A DNA stretch of 11,541 bases, from contig DXFC01000328.1 in assembly GCA_019114645.1 (NCBI GenBank), positions 1 through 11,541 on the forward strand, given 5' to 3'. The notes beneath the pieces were generated by a model that saw nothing but the letters and a program-made list of their open reading frames with translations, did not search any database and had not been told where the DNA came from. Shown in pieces: positions 6,741 to 11,541 of the stretch. Position numbers and translations under genes: made by a program. Position 1 is the first letter of the stretch. Each line of letters begins with the position of its first letter. The stretch comes from Candidatus Halomonas stercoripullorum (GTDB lineage Bacteria > Pseudomonadota > Gammaproteobacteria > Pseudomonadales > Halomonadaceae).

Positions 6741-8219
6741 ATGAACGAACACCTTGAACATCTCACGCCACCGCTCCTGTGGCGGCACTTCCGCACCCTT
6801 TGCAACACGCCACGCCCCTCCGGGCACGAAGCCCGGCTGGTGTCTCTGCTTGAGCGCTGGGCCGAGCGGCAGGGCCTGGCCCATGATCGCGATGGCTTCG
6901 GCAACCTGCGCATTCGCAAGCCGGCATCACCGGGCAAGGAAGGGGCTCCGGGTGTCATTCTGCAAGGCCATCTCGATATGGTGGCTCAGGCCAATGCCGA
7001 TCATCCCCACGACTTTACCAGTGATCCGATCGAAACCTATGTGAAGGAGGGTTGGCTGCACGCTCGCCATACTACCCTGGGCGCCGATAATGGCCTGGGT
7101 GTGGCAGCGGCACTGGCCATTCTTGAAGATGAACAGCTTGTCCATGGCCCCCTGGAAGCGCTGTTCACTCTGGAAGAAGAGACATCAATGGCGGGTGCAC
7201 TGCACCTGGACGAGGGTTGGCTCGAAGGCAACGTGCTGCTCAATCTCGACTCTGAGGAGCAGGGCGAGGTCTTTATTGGCTGTGCCGGCGGTGCCGATAT
7301 TGTGGTGGAAGCGCAATTACCCACTGCGCCACCGGAGGCCGACGCGATAGCGTTGCAAGTGGCCGTGACCGGTCTGGTAGGGGGCCACTCCGGTATGGAC
7401 ATTCACCTTGGACGGGGGAATGCCAACCGTTTGCTGGTGCGAGTATTGCGGGCACTGGAGACGTATGACATTCGTCTGGTCGACTACCGCGGCGGCACCT
7501 TGCGTAATGTCATACCCCGCGAAGCTTTCGCTACCTTGGTGCTGCCAGCAGACGAGCTCGCCGCAGCAGAGCGGCGTGTTAGCGAGATTGAGCAGGAACT
7601 GCGTGCCGAGCTAAGCGGCGTTGATGAAGGTTTCCGTCTGGCGGTATCACGTCTGCAGGCGGTTCCCGACGAAGCACTCAATGCGCATGCCAGCCGCATG
7701 CTGCTGGCGGCACTCAATGTGGCGCCCTGCGGTGTGGAGCGCATGAGTACGTCACTGCCGGATATTGTTGAAACCTCCAGTAATCTGGGGGTGGTGAGCG
7801 TCGAGGAAGGCCGCTTTTATCTTTGTGCTCTGGTGCGCTCATTGCGGGATAGCGGAGTCCGCGATCTGGCTGACCGCTTCCAGGGACTGTTCGAACTGAT
7901 TGGGGCGCGTACGCGGGTCGAGCATGCCTACCCTGGCTGGAATCCGGTTCCCGACAGCGCATTGCTGCAACGCTTTCAGCGCCTGCATGTGCAGCTGCTG
8001 GGCAGTAAGCCTGCGGTCAAGGTAATTCACGCGGGGCTGGAGTGCGGCATTCTGGCCGGCAAGTACCCGGACCTTGAGATGATTTCGTTTGGCCCGCTGA
8101 TCCGTGGTGCCCACTCTCCTGACGAGCGGGTGGAGCTGAGTTCGGTGGAGGAGTTCTGGCAGTTGCTGCGGGCTCTGATCGAAGACCTGGCGGATGCAGA
8201 GCCATCCGCCAGGCGCTGA
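6741..8219 (+). CDS. pepD: Aminoacyl-histidine dipeptidase (peptidase D, M20 family)
   Basis: A 492-residue cytoplasmic di-zinc dipeptidase of broad specificity (Xaa-His and other dipeptides) that recycles peptides to amino acids. Metal and catalytic residues stand in the order known from E. coli PepD: His77 and Asp79 (GHLDMV), Asp116 (GADNG, bridging), Glu146-Glu147 (the EE pair), Asp170 (LDSEEQGE) and His458 (GAHSPDERV). These sit three residues before the E. coli numbering throughout, so there is no indel in the core. The lid/dimerisation domain lies at about 185-390 (GLVGGHSGMDI within it). Length is close to the family norm. The Shine-Dalgarno sequence is weak (AGAAG, five bases upstream). 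It sits 43 bp behind tmcA on the same strand and ends at a bidirectional hairpin. Confidence 0.95.
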   Translation: MNEHLEHLTPPLLWRHFRTLCNTPRPSGHEARLVSLLERWAERQGLAHDRDGFGNLRIRKPASPGKEGAPGVILQGHLDMVAQANADHPHDFTSDPIETYVKEGWLHARHTTLGADNGLGVAAALAILEDEQLVHGPLEALFTLEEETSMAGALHLDEGWLEGNVLLNLDSEEQGEVFIGCAGGADIVVEAQLPTAPPEADAIALQVAVTGLVGGHSGMDIHLGRGNANRLLVRVLRALETYDIRLVDYRGGTLRNVIPREAFATLVLPADELAAAERRVSEIEQELRAELSGVDEGFRLAVSRLQAVPDEALNAHASRMLLAALNVAPCGVERMSTSLPDIVETSSNLGVVSVEEGRFYLCALVRSLRDSGVRDLADRFQGLFELIGARTRVEHAYPGWNPVPDSALLQRFQRLHVQLLGSKPAVKVIHAGLECGILAGKYPDLEMISFGPLIRGAHSPDERVELSSVEEFWQLLRALIEDLADAEPSARR

Positions 8220-8248
8220 GCAAGCCATTGATATCAACTGATTACTAT

Positions 8249-8285
8249 AAACGTCAAGGACGGGCACCGTTCGTCCTTGACGTTT
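8249..8285. terminator. Bidirectional hairpin terminator between pepD and dps
   Basis: AAACGTCAAGGACG (8249-8262) pairs perfectly with CGTCCTTGACGTTT (8272-8285) around a 9-base loop. T-tracts are short on both strands (TTTGCTT on plus). It sits between convergent gene ends at 8219 and 8307, so it serves both. Confidence 0.78.
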
Positions 8286-8306
8286 GCTTGATGTGATTGG
8301 ACTGCT

Positions 8307-8780
8307 TCAGTGGAGGTAGGCTTTAAGCATCCAGACACTTTTCTCTTGCTCACGAATATAGTCGCCCGCTTGAGCAGCGGTGCCTTCATCGTCCGCATCT
8401 GCGGCCATCGAGAGTATTTCGCGTTGTAGCTCGATCAGTGTTTGAAAGCCTTTCAGGGTGCCGCGTACACAGGCTTCACCATCGTGAACGCTTTTATCTT
8501 CCTGAATCTGGGCGAGCGAAATGTAATCGCTGAAGGCGTGTACCGGCTGATGCCCCAGGGTCAAAACACGCTCTGCCACCTCATCGACCTTGGTTAGCAA
8601 GTCGGTATAGAACTCTTCAAACTTATCATGCAGCTCGAAAAACTGTGGCCCTTTCACGTTCCAGTGATAACCACGTACATTCATGTAAAAAATCTGATAG
8701 TTGGCCAACAGGACGTTAAGCTTTTCGGCGAGCTGGCTGGCACTGTCCTGATGCAAACCGATGGCGTTGGTATCGCTCAT
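8307..8780 (-). CDS. dps: Dps-family ferritin-like protein (starvation/oxidative DNA protection)
   Basis: A 157-residue subunit of a predicted dodecameric mini-ferritin that oxidises ferrous iron with peroxide, stores it, and can protect DNA. The ferroxidase pattern is complete: His39 (GYHWNVKG), His51 and Glu55 (LHDKFEEF), Asp66 and Glu70 (VDEVAERV). The spacing equals that of E. coli Dps His51, His63, Asp67, Asp78 and Glu82, with Glu in place of Asp67. The N-terminus (MSDTNAIGLHQDSA) lacks the Lys-rich tail used for DNA binding in E. coli Dps, so DNA binding by that route is doubtful. The frame continues 14 codons upstream, but ATG 8780 has GGAG six bases ahead and fits family length. Proximity to the iron importer fits iron homeostasis, although the genes are separate. 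Confidence 0.93.
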   Translation of the reverse strand: MSDTNAIGLHQDSASQLAEKLNVLLANYQIFYMNVRGYHWNVKGPQFFELHDKFEEFYTDLLTKVDEVAERVLTLGHQPVHAFSDYISLAQIQEDKSVHDGEACVRGTLKGFQTLIELQREILSMAADADDEGTAAQAGDYIREQEKSVWMLKAYLH

Positions 8781-8837
8781 GGGGGACTCCCTGTGTCGGT
8801 CAAGTGAGATTGCGCAAAGCAAATCGAGTCTTGCATG

Positions 8838-8865
8838 ATGGCCCCTCCATGGCCATGTGTGTCAA
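8838..8865 (-). promoter_or_regulatory. Possible dps promoter with embedded palindrome
   Basis: The minus strand carries a perfect TTGACA (8865-8860), about 80 bases before the dps start. A CATCAT about 19 bases further on is a poor -10. Inside the spacer, ATGGCC (8838-8843) and GGCCAT (8851-8856) form an inverted repeat with a 7-base gap, placed where a repressor or activator might bind. There is no match to a known operator that I can name. Confidence 0.3.
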
Positions 8866-9015
8866 GCGGGTGTGCTGCTTTGACGCTCATCGCGTCTGTT
8901 ATTCCCACAACGCCATCTGTGGCCAGGAAAAGCACTATCCTTGGATTATGAGAGCGCGCTTCTCAAGCAGGCCTGCCAGTGTAGACTGCAAACCAGAATC
9001 AAACGGGAGAGAGCC

Positions 9016-9567
9016 ATGCGCCTGGGGTGGACGTTAGCAAGCCTGGTTCTGTTGGCGGGGTGCCAAACCACACCGACGGAGCTGCCTTCGGCGCAGCCGC
9101 GTCCGGCGGCGGAGTGTCGCTGGGAAAGTGAGGACATGGAGACACGGGAGTGGGTACGCCATGCCCTCGATGTGCTGGAAGCCGAAGGTTTCGTTGTGCG
9201 TGATACTGATCTCACCCTGGGTTTGATCAGTGCCGAGCGTACGCGAATTTTGCCAGGCTATGGAGATCGCTATGACCGCTGGGAGCGCCCCGGTGTTTTT
9301 GGTGGCGTGGGCTTGGGCCGTCGCGGTGGTGTTTCCAGCGGAGTGATGGTTGGTTTTGGGGGCGGTGGTAGCAGTATCACCCAGGATGCCACGGAGCTTG
9401 AGCGTGTCTCACTGGTAGCGGATGCTGGCTGGGTTCGAGTTAGCCGCGATATCCAGGTGATCGACTGGCGGGGAGAGCTGCGCGAAACGCGCAGCGGCAG
9501 CGATGCGAATTTCTGTCGCACCCTGCGTGAGTCACTGGGCACCGCTGCGCCGCGGGAGGTACTCTGA
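9016..9567 (+). CDS. Predicted lipoprotein with Gly-rich centre, function unknown
   Basis: A 183-residue protein that I do not recognise as a named family. Residues 1-16 are a lipoprotein signal peptide with lipobox LLAG-C (Cys16), so it is probably lipid-anchored in the envelope. The next residue is Gln, which does not suggest inner-membrane retention. After a Pro-rich linker comes a predicted alpha/beta segment (WVRHALDVLEAEGFVVRD, about 46-63), then PGYGDRYDRWERPG, a glycine-rich stretch (95-118) and a C-terminal strand-rich part with Cys34 and Cys167 available for a disulfide. The frame opens at 8941, but ATG 9016 is chosen for the lipobox and GGGAGAG a few bases upstream. Its stop overlaps the next start by one base (TGATG), implying translational coupling. 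The helix-strand segment resembles that of the next gene. Confidence 0.75.
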   Translation: MRLGWTLASLVLLAGCQTTPTELPSAQPRPAAECRWESEDMETREWVRHALDVLEAEGFVVRDTDLTLGLISAERTRILPGYGDRYDRWERPGVFGGVGLGRRGGVSSGVMVGFGGGGSSITQDATELERVSLVADAGWVRVSRDIQVIDWRGELRETRSGSDANFCRTLRESLGTAAPREVL

Positions 9568-9926
9568 TGCGTGGAGTCTTGATCGTATTGTTATTTGGCC
9601 TGCTGGCGGGCTGTGCCGGCGCGCCACAGGCACCGGAGCCGCGTGAAATGACGTTGCAGGCAGCCACGGATGACACTCTGCGTGAGGTGGTCGGTCTGCT
9701 CCAGGAGGAGGGCTATGTGATCCGCCATGCCGATGCCGAGCTAGGTCGAGTCGAGGCGGTCATGGCCCGATGGCCGGGTTATCGCATCCTGGCCACGACG
9801 GTAACAGATGACGATGGTACCCGGCTGTCGCTGACCGCGGCGCGAGGCGGTAGCCCTTTGCCGCCGCACCTGCTCGACCCGCTGCTGGCCGAACTGCAAC
9901 GTCGGCTAGGGCTGGCGCCGCGCTGA
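9567..9926 (+). CDS. Small predicted lipoprotein, paralogue-like partner of the upstream gene
   Basis: A 119-residue protein with a lipoprotein signal (MRGVLIVLLFGLLAG-C, Cys16); its specific function is unknown. Residues about 34-68 (DDTLREVVGLLQEEGYVIRH, then ELGRVEAVMARWPGYR) align by eye with the upstream protein's helix, EGF/YVVR strand and PGY segment, and the following strand ends in LSLTAARGG. This short helix followed by repeated strands suggests a compact domain exposed to the periplasm. It starts within the upstream stop codon (TGATG), so the two are very likely one operon and co-translated. Its own stop (TGA 9924-9926) is directly followed by the minus-strand HIT gene's stop (9927-9929). 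Confidence 0.72.
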   Translation: MRGVLIVLLFGLLAGCAGAPQAPEPREMTLQAATDDTLREVVGLLQEEGYVIRHADAELGRVEAVMARWPGYRILATTVTDDDGTRLSLTAARGGSPLPPHLLDPLLAELQRRLGLAPR

Positions 9927-10343
9927 TCACAGGAGTGGCTGAAGTTTTTCCAGTTCGACCAATAACGAGTGACGCATGTCCTCAAGACGGTCCGGAGCAT
10001 AGGGCTGACCCTCACCATGGCCCCAAACCGGCCCTGGCCAGGCGGCGTCATCGTGTCGCCGTGCCACAACATGCACATGCAGCTGGGCGACTACATTTCC
10101 CAGGCTGGCCACGTTGATCTTGTCGGCTTGTGTCAGTGTCTTGAGCATCTGCCCCACTACGCTGGCTTCATGCCACAGCCGCTGCTGGTCCACCTCATTC
10201 AGGTCGAAAATCTCGCTGGCTCCTTCACGGCGTGGGATCAAGAGCAGCCAGGGAAAGCGGGCATCATTCATCAGTCGCAACTGACACAAGGGGAGTTTCG
10301 CAACAAGTTGGCTATCCTGGGCCAGTCGCTCATCCAGTTTCAT
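9927..10343 (-). CDS. HIT-family protein (histidine triad nucleotide hydrolase-like)
   Basis: A 138-residue cytoplasmic protein of the histidine-triad superfamily, which hydrolyses or transfers nucleotidyl groups from AMP- or ApnA-type substrates; the substrate here is unknown. The triad strand is AQLHVHVVARRHDD: Gln87 replaces the first His, while His89 (the family's nucleophile position) and His91 are kept. The upstream part has the expected HIT elements, SQLVAKLP, WLLLIPRR and INVASLGN, and the tail has WPGPVWGHGEG. Gln at the first triad position with this tail is, as I recall, usual for a proteobacterial subgroup, so activity is not necessarily lost. A weak GGGGAA site lies upstream. The gene is convergent with the lipoprotein pair, with no intergenic base. 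Confidence 0.9.
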   Translation of the reverse strand: MKLDERLAQDSQLVAKLPLCQLRLMNDARFPWLLLIPRREGASEIFDLNEVDQQRLWHEASVVGQMLKTLTQADKINVASLGNVVAQLHVHVVARRHDDAAWPGPVWGHGEGQPYAPDRLEDMRHSLLVELEKLQPLL

Positions 10344-10442
10344 CAGTGGTATTCCCCGTTTATTGGACAGACTTCATCATGGCATAGCGAAGGGTTCTGC
10401 GCCCGGCTCCTTGGCAAGGCGCAACGAACCGATAGCGACTAA

Positions 10443-10448
10443 TATAAC
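10443..10448 (+). promoter_or_regulatory. Possible -10 element for the first entericidin-like gene
   Basis: TATAAC (five of six to consensus) lies about 30 bases before the start codon. No good -35 sits 16-18 bases upstream, which would be compatible with a stationary-phase sigma factor, as for E. coli ecnB. This is a tentative call. Confidence 0.3.
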
Positions 10449-10478
10449 AAAGGCATTATTCACCTTGAGGAATTGGCG

Positions 10479-10616
10479 ATGAAACGTATTGGATTGTGGA
10501 CCCTGCCGCTTGTACTGGGACTCCTGCTGCTGGGTGGGTGTAACACCATGCATGGTGTAGGCGAGGATATTGATGCGGGCGGTGAAGCTATTCAAAATGA
10601 GGCTTCTTCACATTAG
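10479..10616 (+). CDS. Entericidin-like small lipoprotein (first of two)
   Basis: A 45-residue lipoprotein. The signal peptide (MKRIGLWTLP plus a Leu-rich core) ends in lipobox LLGG-C with the lipidated Cys at 21. The mature part, CNTMHGVGEDIDAGGEAI, closely matches entericidin B of E. coli (CNT..GVGEDI..GG.AI). Entericidins are tiny envelope lipoproteins; in E. coli EcnB is linked to stationary-phase cell lysis and EcnA is its proposed antidote. Whether this protein is toxic is not shown by sequence. The start ATG has TTGAGGAA ending seven to eight bases upstream. A second copy follows 93 bp later, with no terminator visible between them, so the two may be cotranscribed. Confidence 0.88.
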   Translation: MKRIGLWTLPLVLGLLLLGGCNTMHGVGEDIDAGGEAIQNEASSH

Positions 10617-10709
10617 GCAAAGTGCAGCCAAGGCTGTTACGCTGAAAGAGGCCATGGCTTCACGGCTAGGAATGGACTTTCCCGTCAGGATTTCAAGGAG
10701 GTATTGACC

Positions 10710-10841
10710 ATGAAAAAAGTGATTGCTTTGAGTTTTACGCTGCTGATGGCGGCTGGTGCCTTAGCTGGTTGTAATACCATAGAAGGCGCCGGTAAGGATG
10801 TGGAGCGTGGCGGGCAAGCCGTGCAGGATGCTGCTGATTAA
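10710..10841 (+). CDS. Entericidin-like small lipoprotein (second of two)
   Basis: A 43-residue lipoprotein with a signal peptide starting MKKVIALSFT and lipobox ALAG-C (Cys21). The mature part, CNTIEGAGKDVERGGQAVQ, keeps the entericidin pattern CNT..G.G.D...GG.A. It differs clearly from the upstream copy, so the pair is old or came together independently. The Shine-Dalgarno sequence is near perfect (AAGGAGG, 10695-10701, eight bases from ATG), much stronger than that of the first copy, which suggests higher expression of this one. By analogy with E. coli ecnAB the two could form an antidote/toxin pair, but the sequence does not tell which would be which. Confidence 0.87.
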   Translation: MKKVIALSFTLLMAAGALAGCNTIEGAGKDVERGGQAVQDAAD

Positions 10842-10860
10842 CGTCTGTGTCTAGGCCGCG

Positions 10861-10894
10861 GGCACGCGGGAAGCCGGTTGACTGCCCGCGTGCC
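10861..10894 (+). other. Stem-loop downstream of the entericidin pair, no U-tract
   Basis: GGCACGCGGG (10861-10870) pairs perfectly with CCCGCGTGCC (10885-10894) around a 14-base loop. What follows (AACCCAATGC) is not T-rich, so it is not a standard intrinsic terminator. It lies 20 bases after the second entericidin stop and may protect the 3' end of that message or terminate inefficiently. Confidence 0.55.
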
Positions 10895-10910
10895 AACCCA
10901 ATGCTGTTGC

Positions 10911-10940
10911 TTCATGTATAGCTACTTCATGTATAGCTAC
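10911..10940. repeat. Perfect 15-bp tandem duplication
   Basis: TTCATGTATAGCTAC occurs twice back to back (10911-10925 and 10926-10940) with no mismatch. Each unit contains a -10-like TATAGC. A degenerate echo (CTACGATAGC) follows. The second copy ends 22 bases before the I78 lipoprotein start, so copy number could affect its promoter or leader. Confidence 0.9.
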
Positions 10941-10962
10941 CTACGATAGCGAGACTCGACGT

Positions 10963-11304
10963 ATGGTAAACCTGAATGCTGTGAGGTTATGCCTGATCGC
11001 TGGCAGCCTGGGCTTGCTGGCTGGTTGTGCCCCGACGCCGAACTCCAGTGCAGCTGAGCATGAGCCAGCACCGCAGCCGCCGCGTGTCAGTGAACGTGAA
11101 GACGCCTGTGGTGCACAGCGTGTGCAGGACCGAATAGGCCGACAGCATGACGAGCGACTGACAGAGTCAATACGGCAGGAGAGCGGCGCCGTTGCGTTGC
11201 GGGTCATTCGTCCAGGGCATGCCTATACCATGGATTACCGCGGCGAGAGAATTAACGTCCACATCGATGAAGGCGGAGTTATTACCAGTATCGGTTGTGG
11301 TTGA
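10963..11304 (+). CDS. I78-type peptidase inhibitor lipoprotein
   Basis: A 113-residue lipoprotein with lipobox LLAG-C (Cys22), a Pro/Ala/Glu-rich linker (23-45), then a compact domain at 47-113. The domain has the peptidase-inhibitor I78 pattern as I know it: DACGAQ.VQDRIGRQ at the start, RVIRPGHAYTMDYRGERINV in the middle and HIDEGGVITSIGCG at the end. Cys49 and Cys112 are placed to bridge the ends. I78 members inhibit serine peptidases; a lipid-anchored one could shield the envelope from endogenous or foreign proteases, which is inference. The Shine-Dalgarno sequence is poor (GAG about ten bases upstream). The gene lies downstream of the 15-bp tandem repeat and convergent with the thioesterase gene. 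Confidence 0.85.
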   Translation: MVNLNAVRLCLIAGSLGLLAGCAPTPNSSAAEHEPAPQPPRVSEREDACGAQRVQDRIGRQHDERLTESIRQESGAVALRVIRPGHAYTMDYRGERINVHIDEGGVITSIGCG

Positions 11305-11311
11305 CCGCCGT

Positions 11312-11332
11312 GCCCTGCAGCGCTGGGGCTTT
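11312..11332 (+). terminator. Weak hairpin followed by TTT after the I78 gene
   Basis: GCCCTG (11312-11317) can pair with TGGGGC (11324-11329), including two G-T wobbles, around a 6-base loop, followed by TTT. It lies between convergent gene ends at 11304 and 11342. It is the only terminator-like element there, and it is weak. Confidence 0.3.
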
Positions 11333-11341
11333 GGAACACGG

Positions 11342-11541
11342 TTATAGGGAGTTGCTGTGGTCCACTTGGGTCTGGCGCTCGGCCTCTTCAGCCTGCTTGC
11401 GCAGCGTCTTGCGCAGGGCGGCTTTCTCAAATCTTAGCTTTTCCAGCGGTGTTTCCAGCGTCAGGGGTGGCACCCGTGCCGGACGCCCCTCACTGTCTAC
11501 GGCGACCATCGTCAGGTAACAGCTGTTGGTGTGGCGAATCA
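11342..11541 (-). CDS. Acyl-CoA thioesterase (hotdog fold), C-terminal fragment
   Basis: The final 65 codons, to TAA at 11344-11342 on the minus strand, of a gene whose 5' part lies beyond the window. NSCYLTMVAVDSEGRPARVP is the last core strand and loop of the acyl-CoA thioesterase family (pattern '.YLTFVALD..G.P..VPPL'). A charged helical tail follows (EKLRFEKAALRKTLRKQA), as in bacterial hexameric acyl-CoA hydrolases. These enzymes split acyl-CoA into free acid and CoA in the cytoplasm. The catalytic N-terminal part is not in view, so chain-length preference cannot be judged. Confidence 0.8.
   Translation of the reverse strand, partial: IRHTNSCYLTMVAVDSEGRPARVPPLTLETPLEKLRFEKAALRKTLRKQAEEAERQTQVDHSNSL

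Noticed and set aside
8223..8240. Possible small feature between pepD and the hairpin (AT-rich ATATCAACTGATTACTATAA)
   Set aside because: No start codon with a ribosome-binding site and no promoter pair; it reads as a plain 3' untranslated stretch.
10396..10423. TGCGCC/GGCGCA inverted repeat upstream of the entericidin pair
   Set aside because: Six base pairs with a 14-base loop and no T-run; expected by chance at this GC content.
9969..10442. 157-codon plus-strand open frame opposite the HIT gene
   Set aside because: Antisense to a clear HIT-family gene, with no signal peptide or family motif.
1..11541. CRISPR arrays, insertion sequences, integrase or att sites, tRNA or rRNA genes
   Set aside because: No spaced direct-repeat array, no transposase or recombinase motif, and no tRNA-like cloverleaf was found on either strand by eye; the only direct repeat is the 15-bp pair at 10911-10940.

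Overview
The window reads as a stretch of chromosome from a moderately GC-rich gammaproteobacterium. The protein set (TmcA, PepD, Dps, entericidin-type and I78-type lipoproteins, and a FutA/FbpA-type ferric transporter) would suit a Halomonas-like member of the Halomonadaceae. This placement is inferred from protein flavour alone. No mobile element, CRISPR array, rRNA or tRNA is visible, and coding density is high.

Layout: (1) The 3' end of an ankyrin-repeat gene (1-159, +) runs into a bidirectional hairpin terminator. (2) A complete ferric iron ABC importer occupies about 275-4411, but its three genes are not in one operon. The periplasmic binding protein (275-1303, -) and the ATPase (1529-2644, +) diverge from a 225-bp control region with Fur-box-like palindromes. 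The permease (2729-4411, -) converges on the ATPase across a strong 14-bp hairpin. The permease most likely starts at a TTG with an excellent Shine-Dalgarno sequence, well inside the longest open frame. (3) tmcA (tRNA-Met C34 acetyltransferase, 4601-6697, +) and pepD (M20 dipeptidase, 6741-8219, +) probably share a transcript. (4) A Dps-type ferritin (8307-8780, -) converges on pepD across another perfect 14-bp hairpin.

(5) From 9016 onward the window becomes a cluster of small lipoproteins. Two overlapping genes look like diverged paralogues (9016-9567 and 9567-9926). A HIT-family hydrolase follows on the minus strand (9927-10343), its stop codon directly abutting the preceding one. Then come two short entericidin-like lipoproteins (10479-10616 and 10710-10841) and an I78-type peptidase-inhibitor lipoprotein (10963-11304), preceded by a perfect 15-bp tandem repeat. 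(6) The window closes with the 3' end of an acyl-CoA thioesterase on the minus strand (11342-11541).

Functionally, the left part concerns iron: import, with possible Fur control, and Dps-type storage or detoxification nearby. The middle is tRNA modification and peptide catabolism. The right part is cell-envelope lipoproteins, two of them of unknown function. I see no clear new defence or mobile system. The least explained elements are the paralogous lipoprotein pair, the tandem repeat ahead of the I78 gene, the split iron transporter with its control region, and the unresolved tmcA start.
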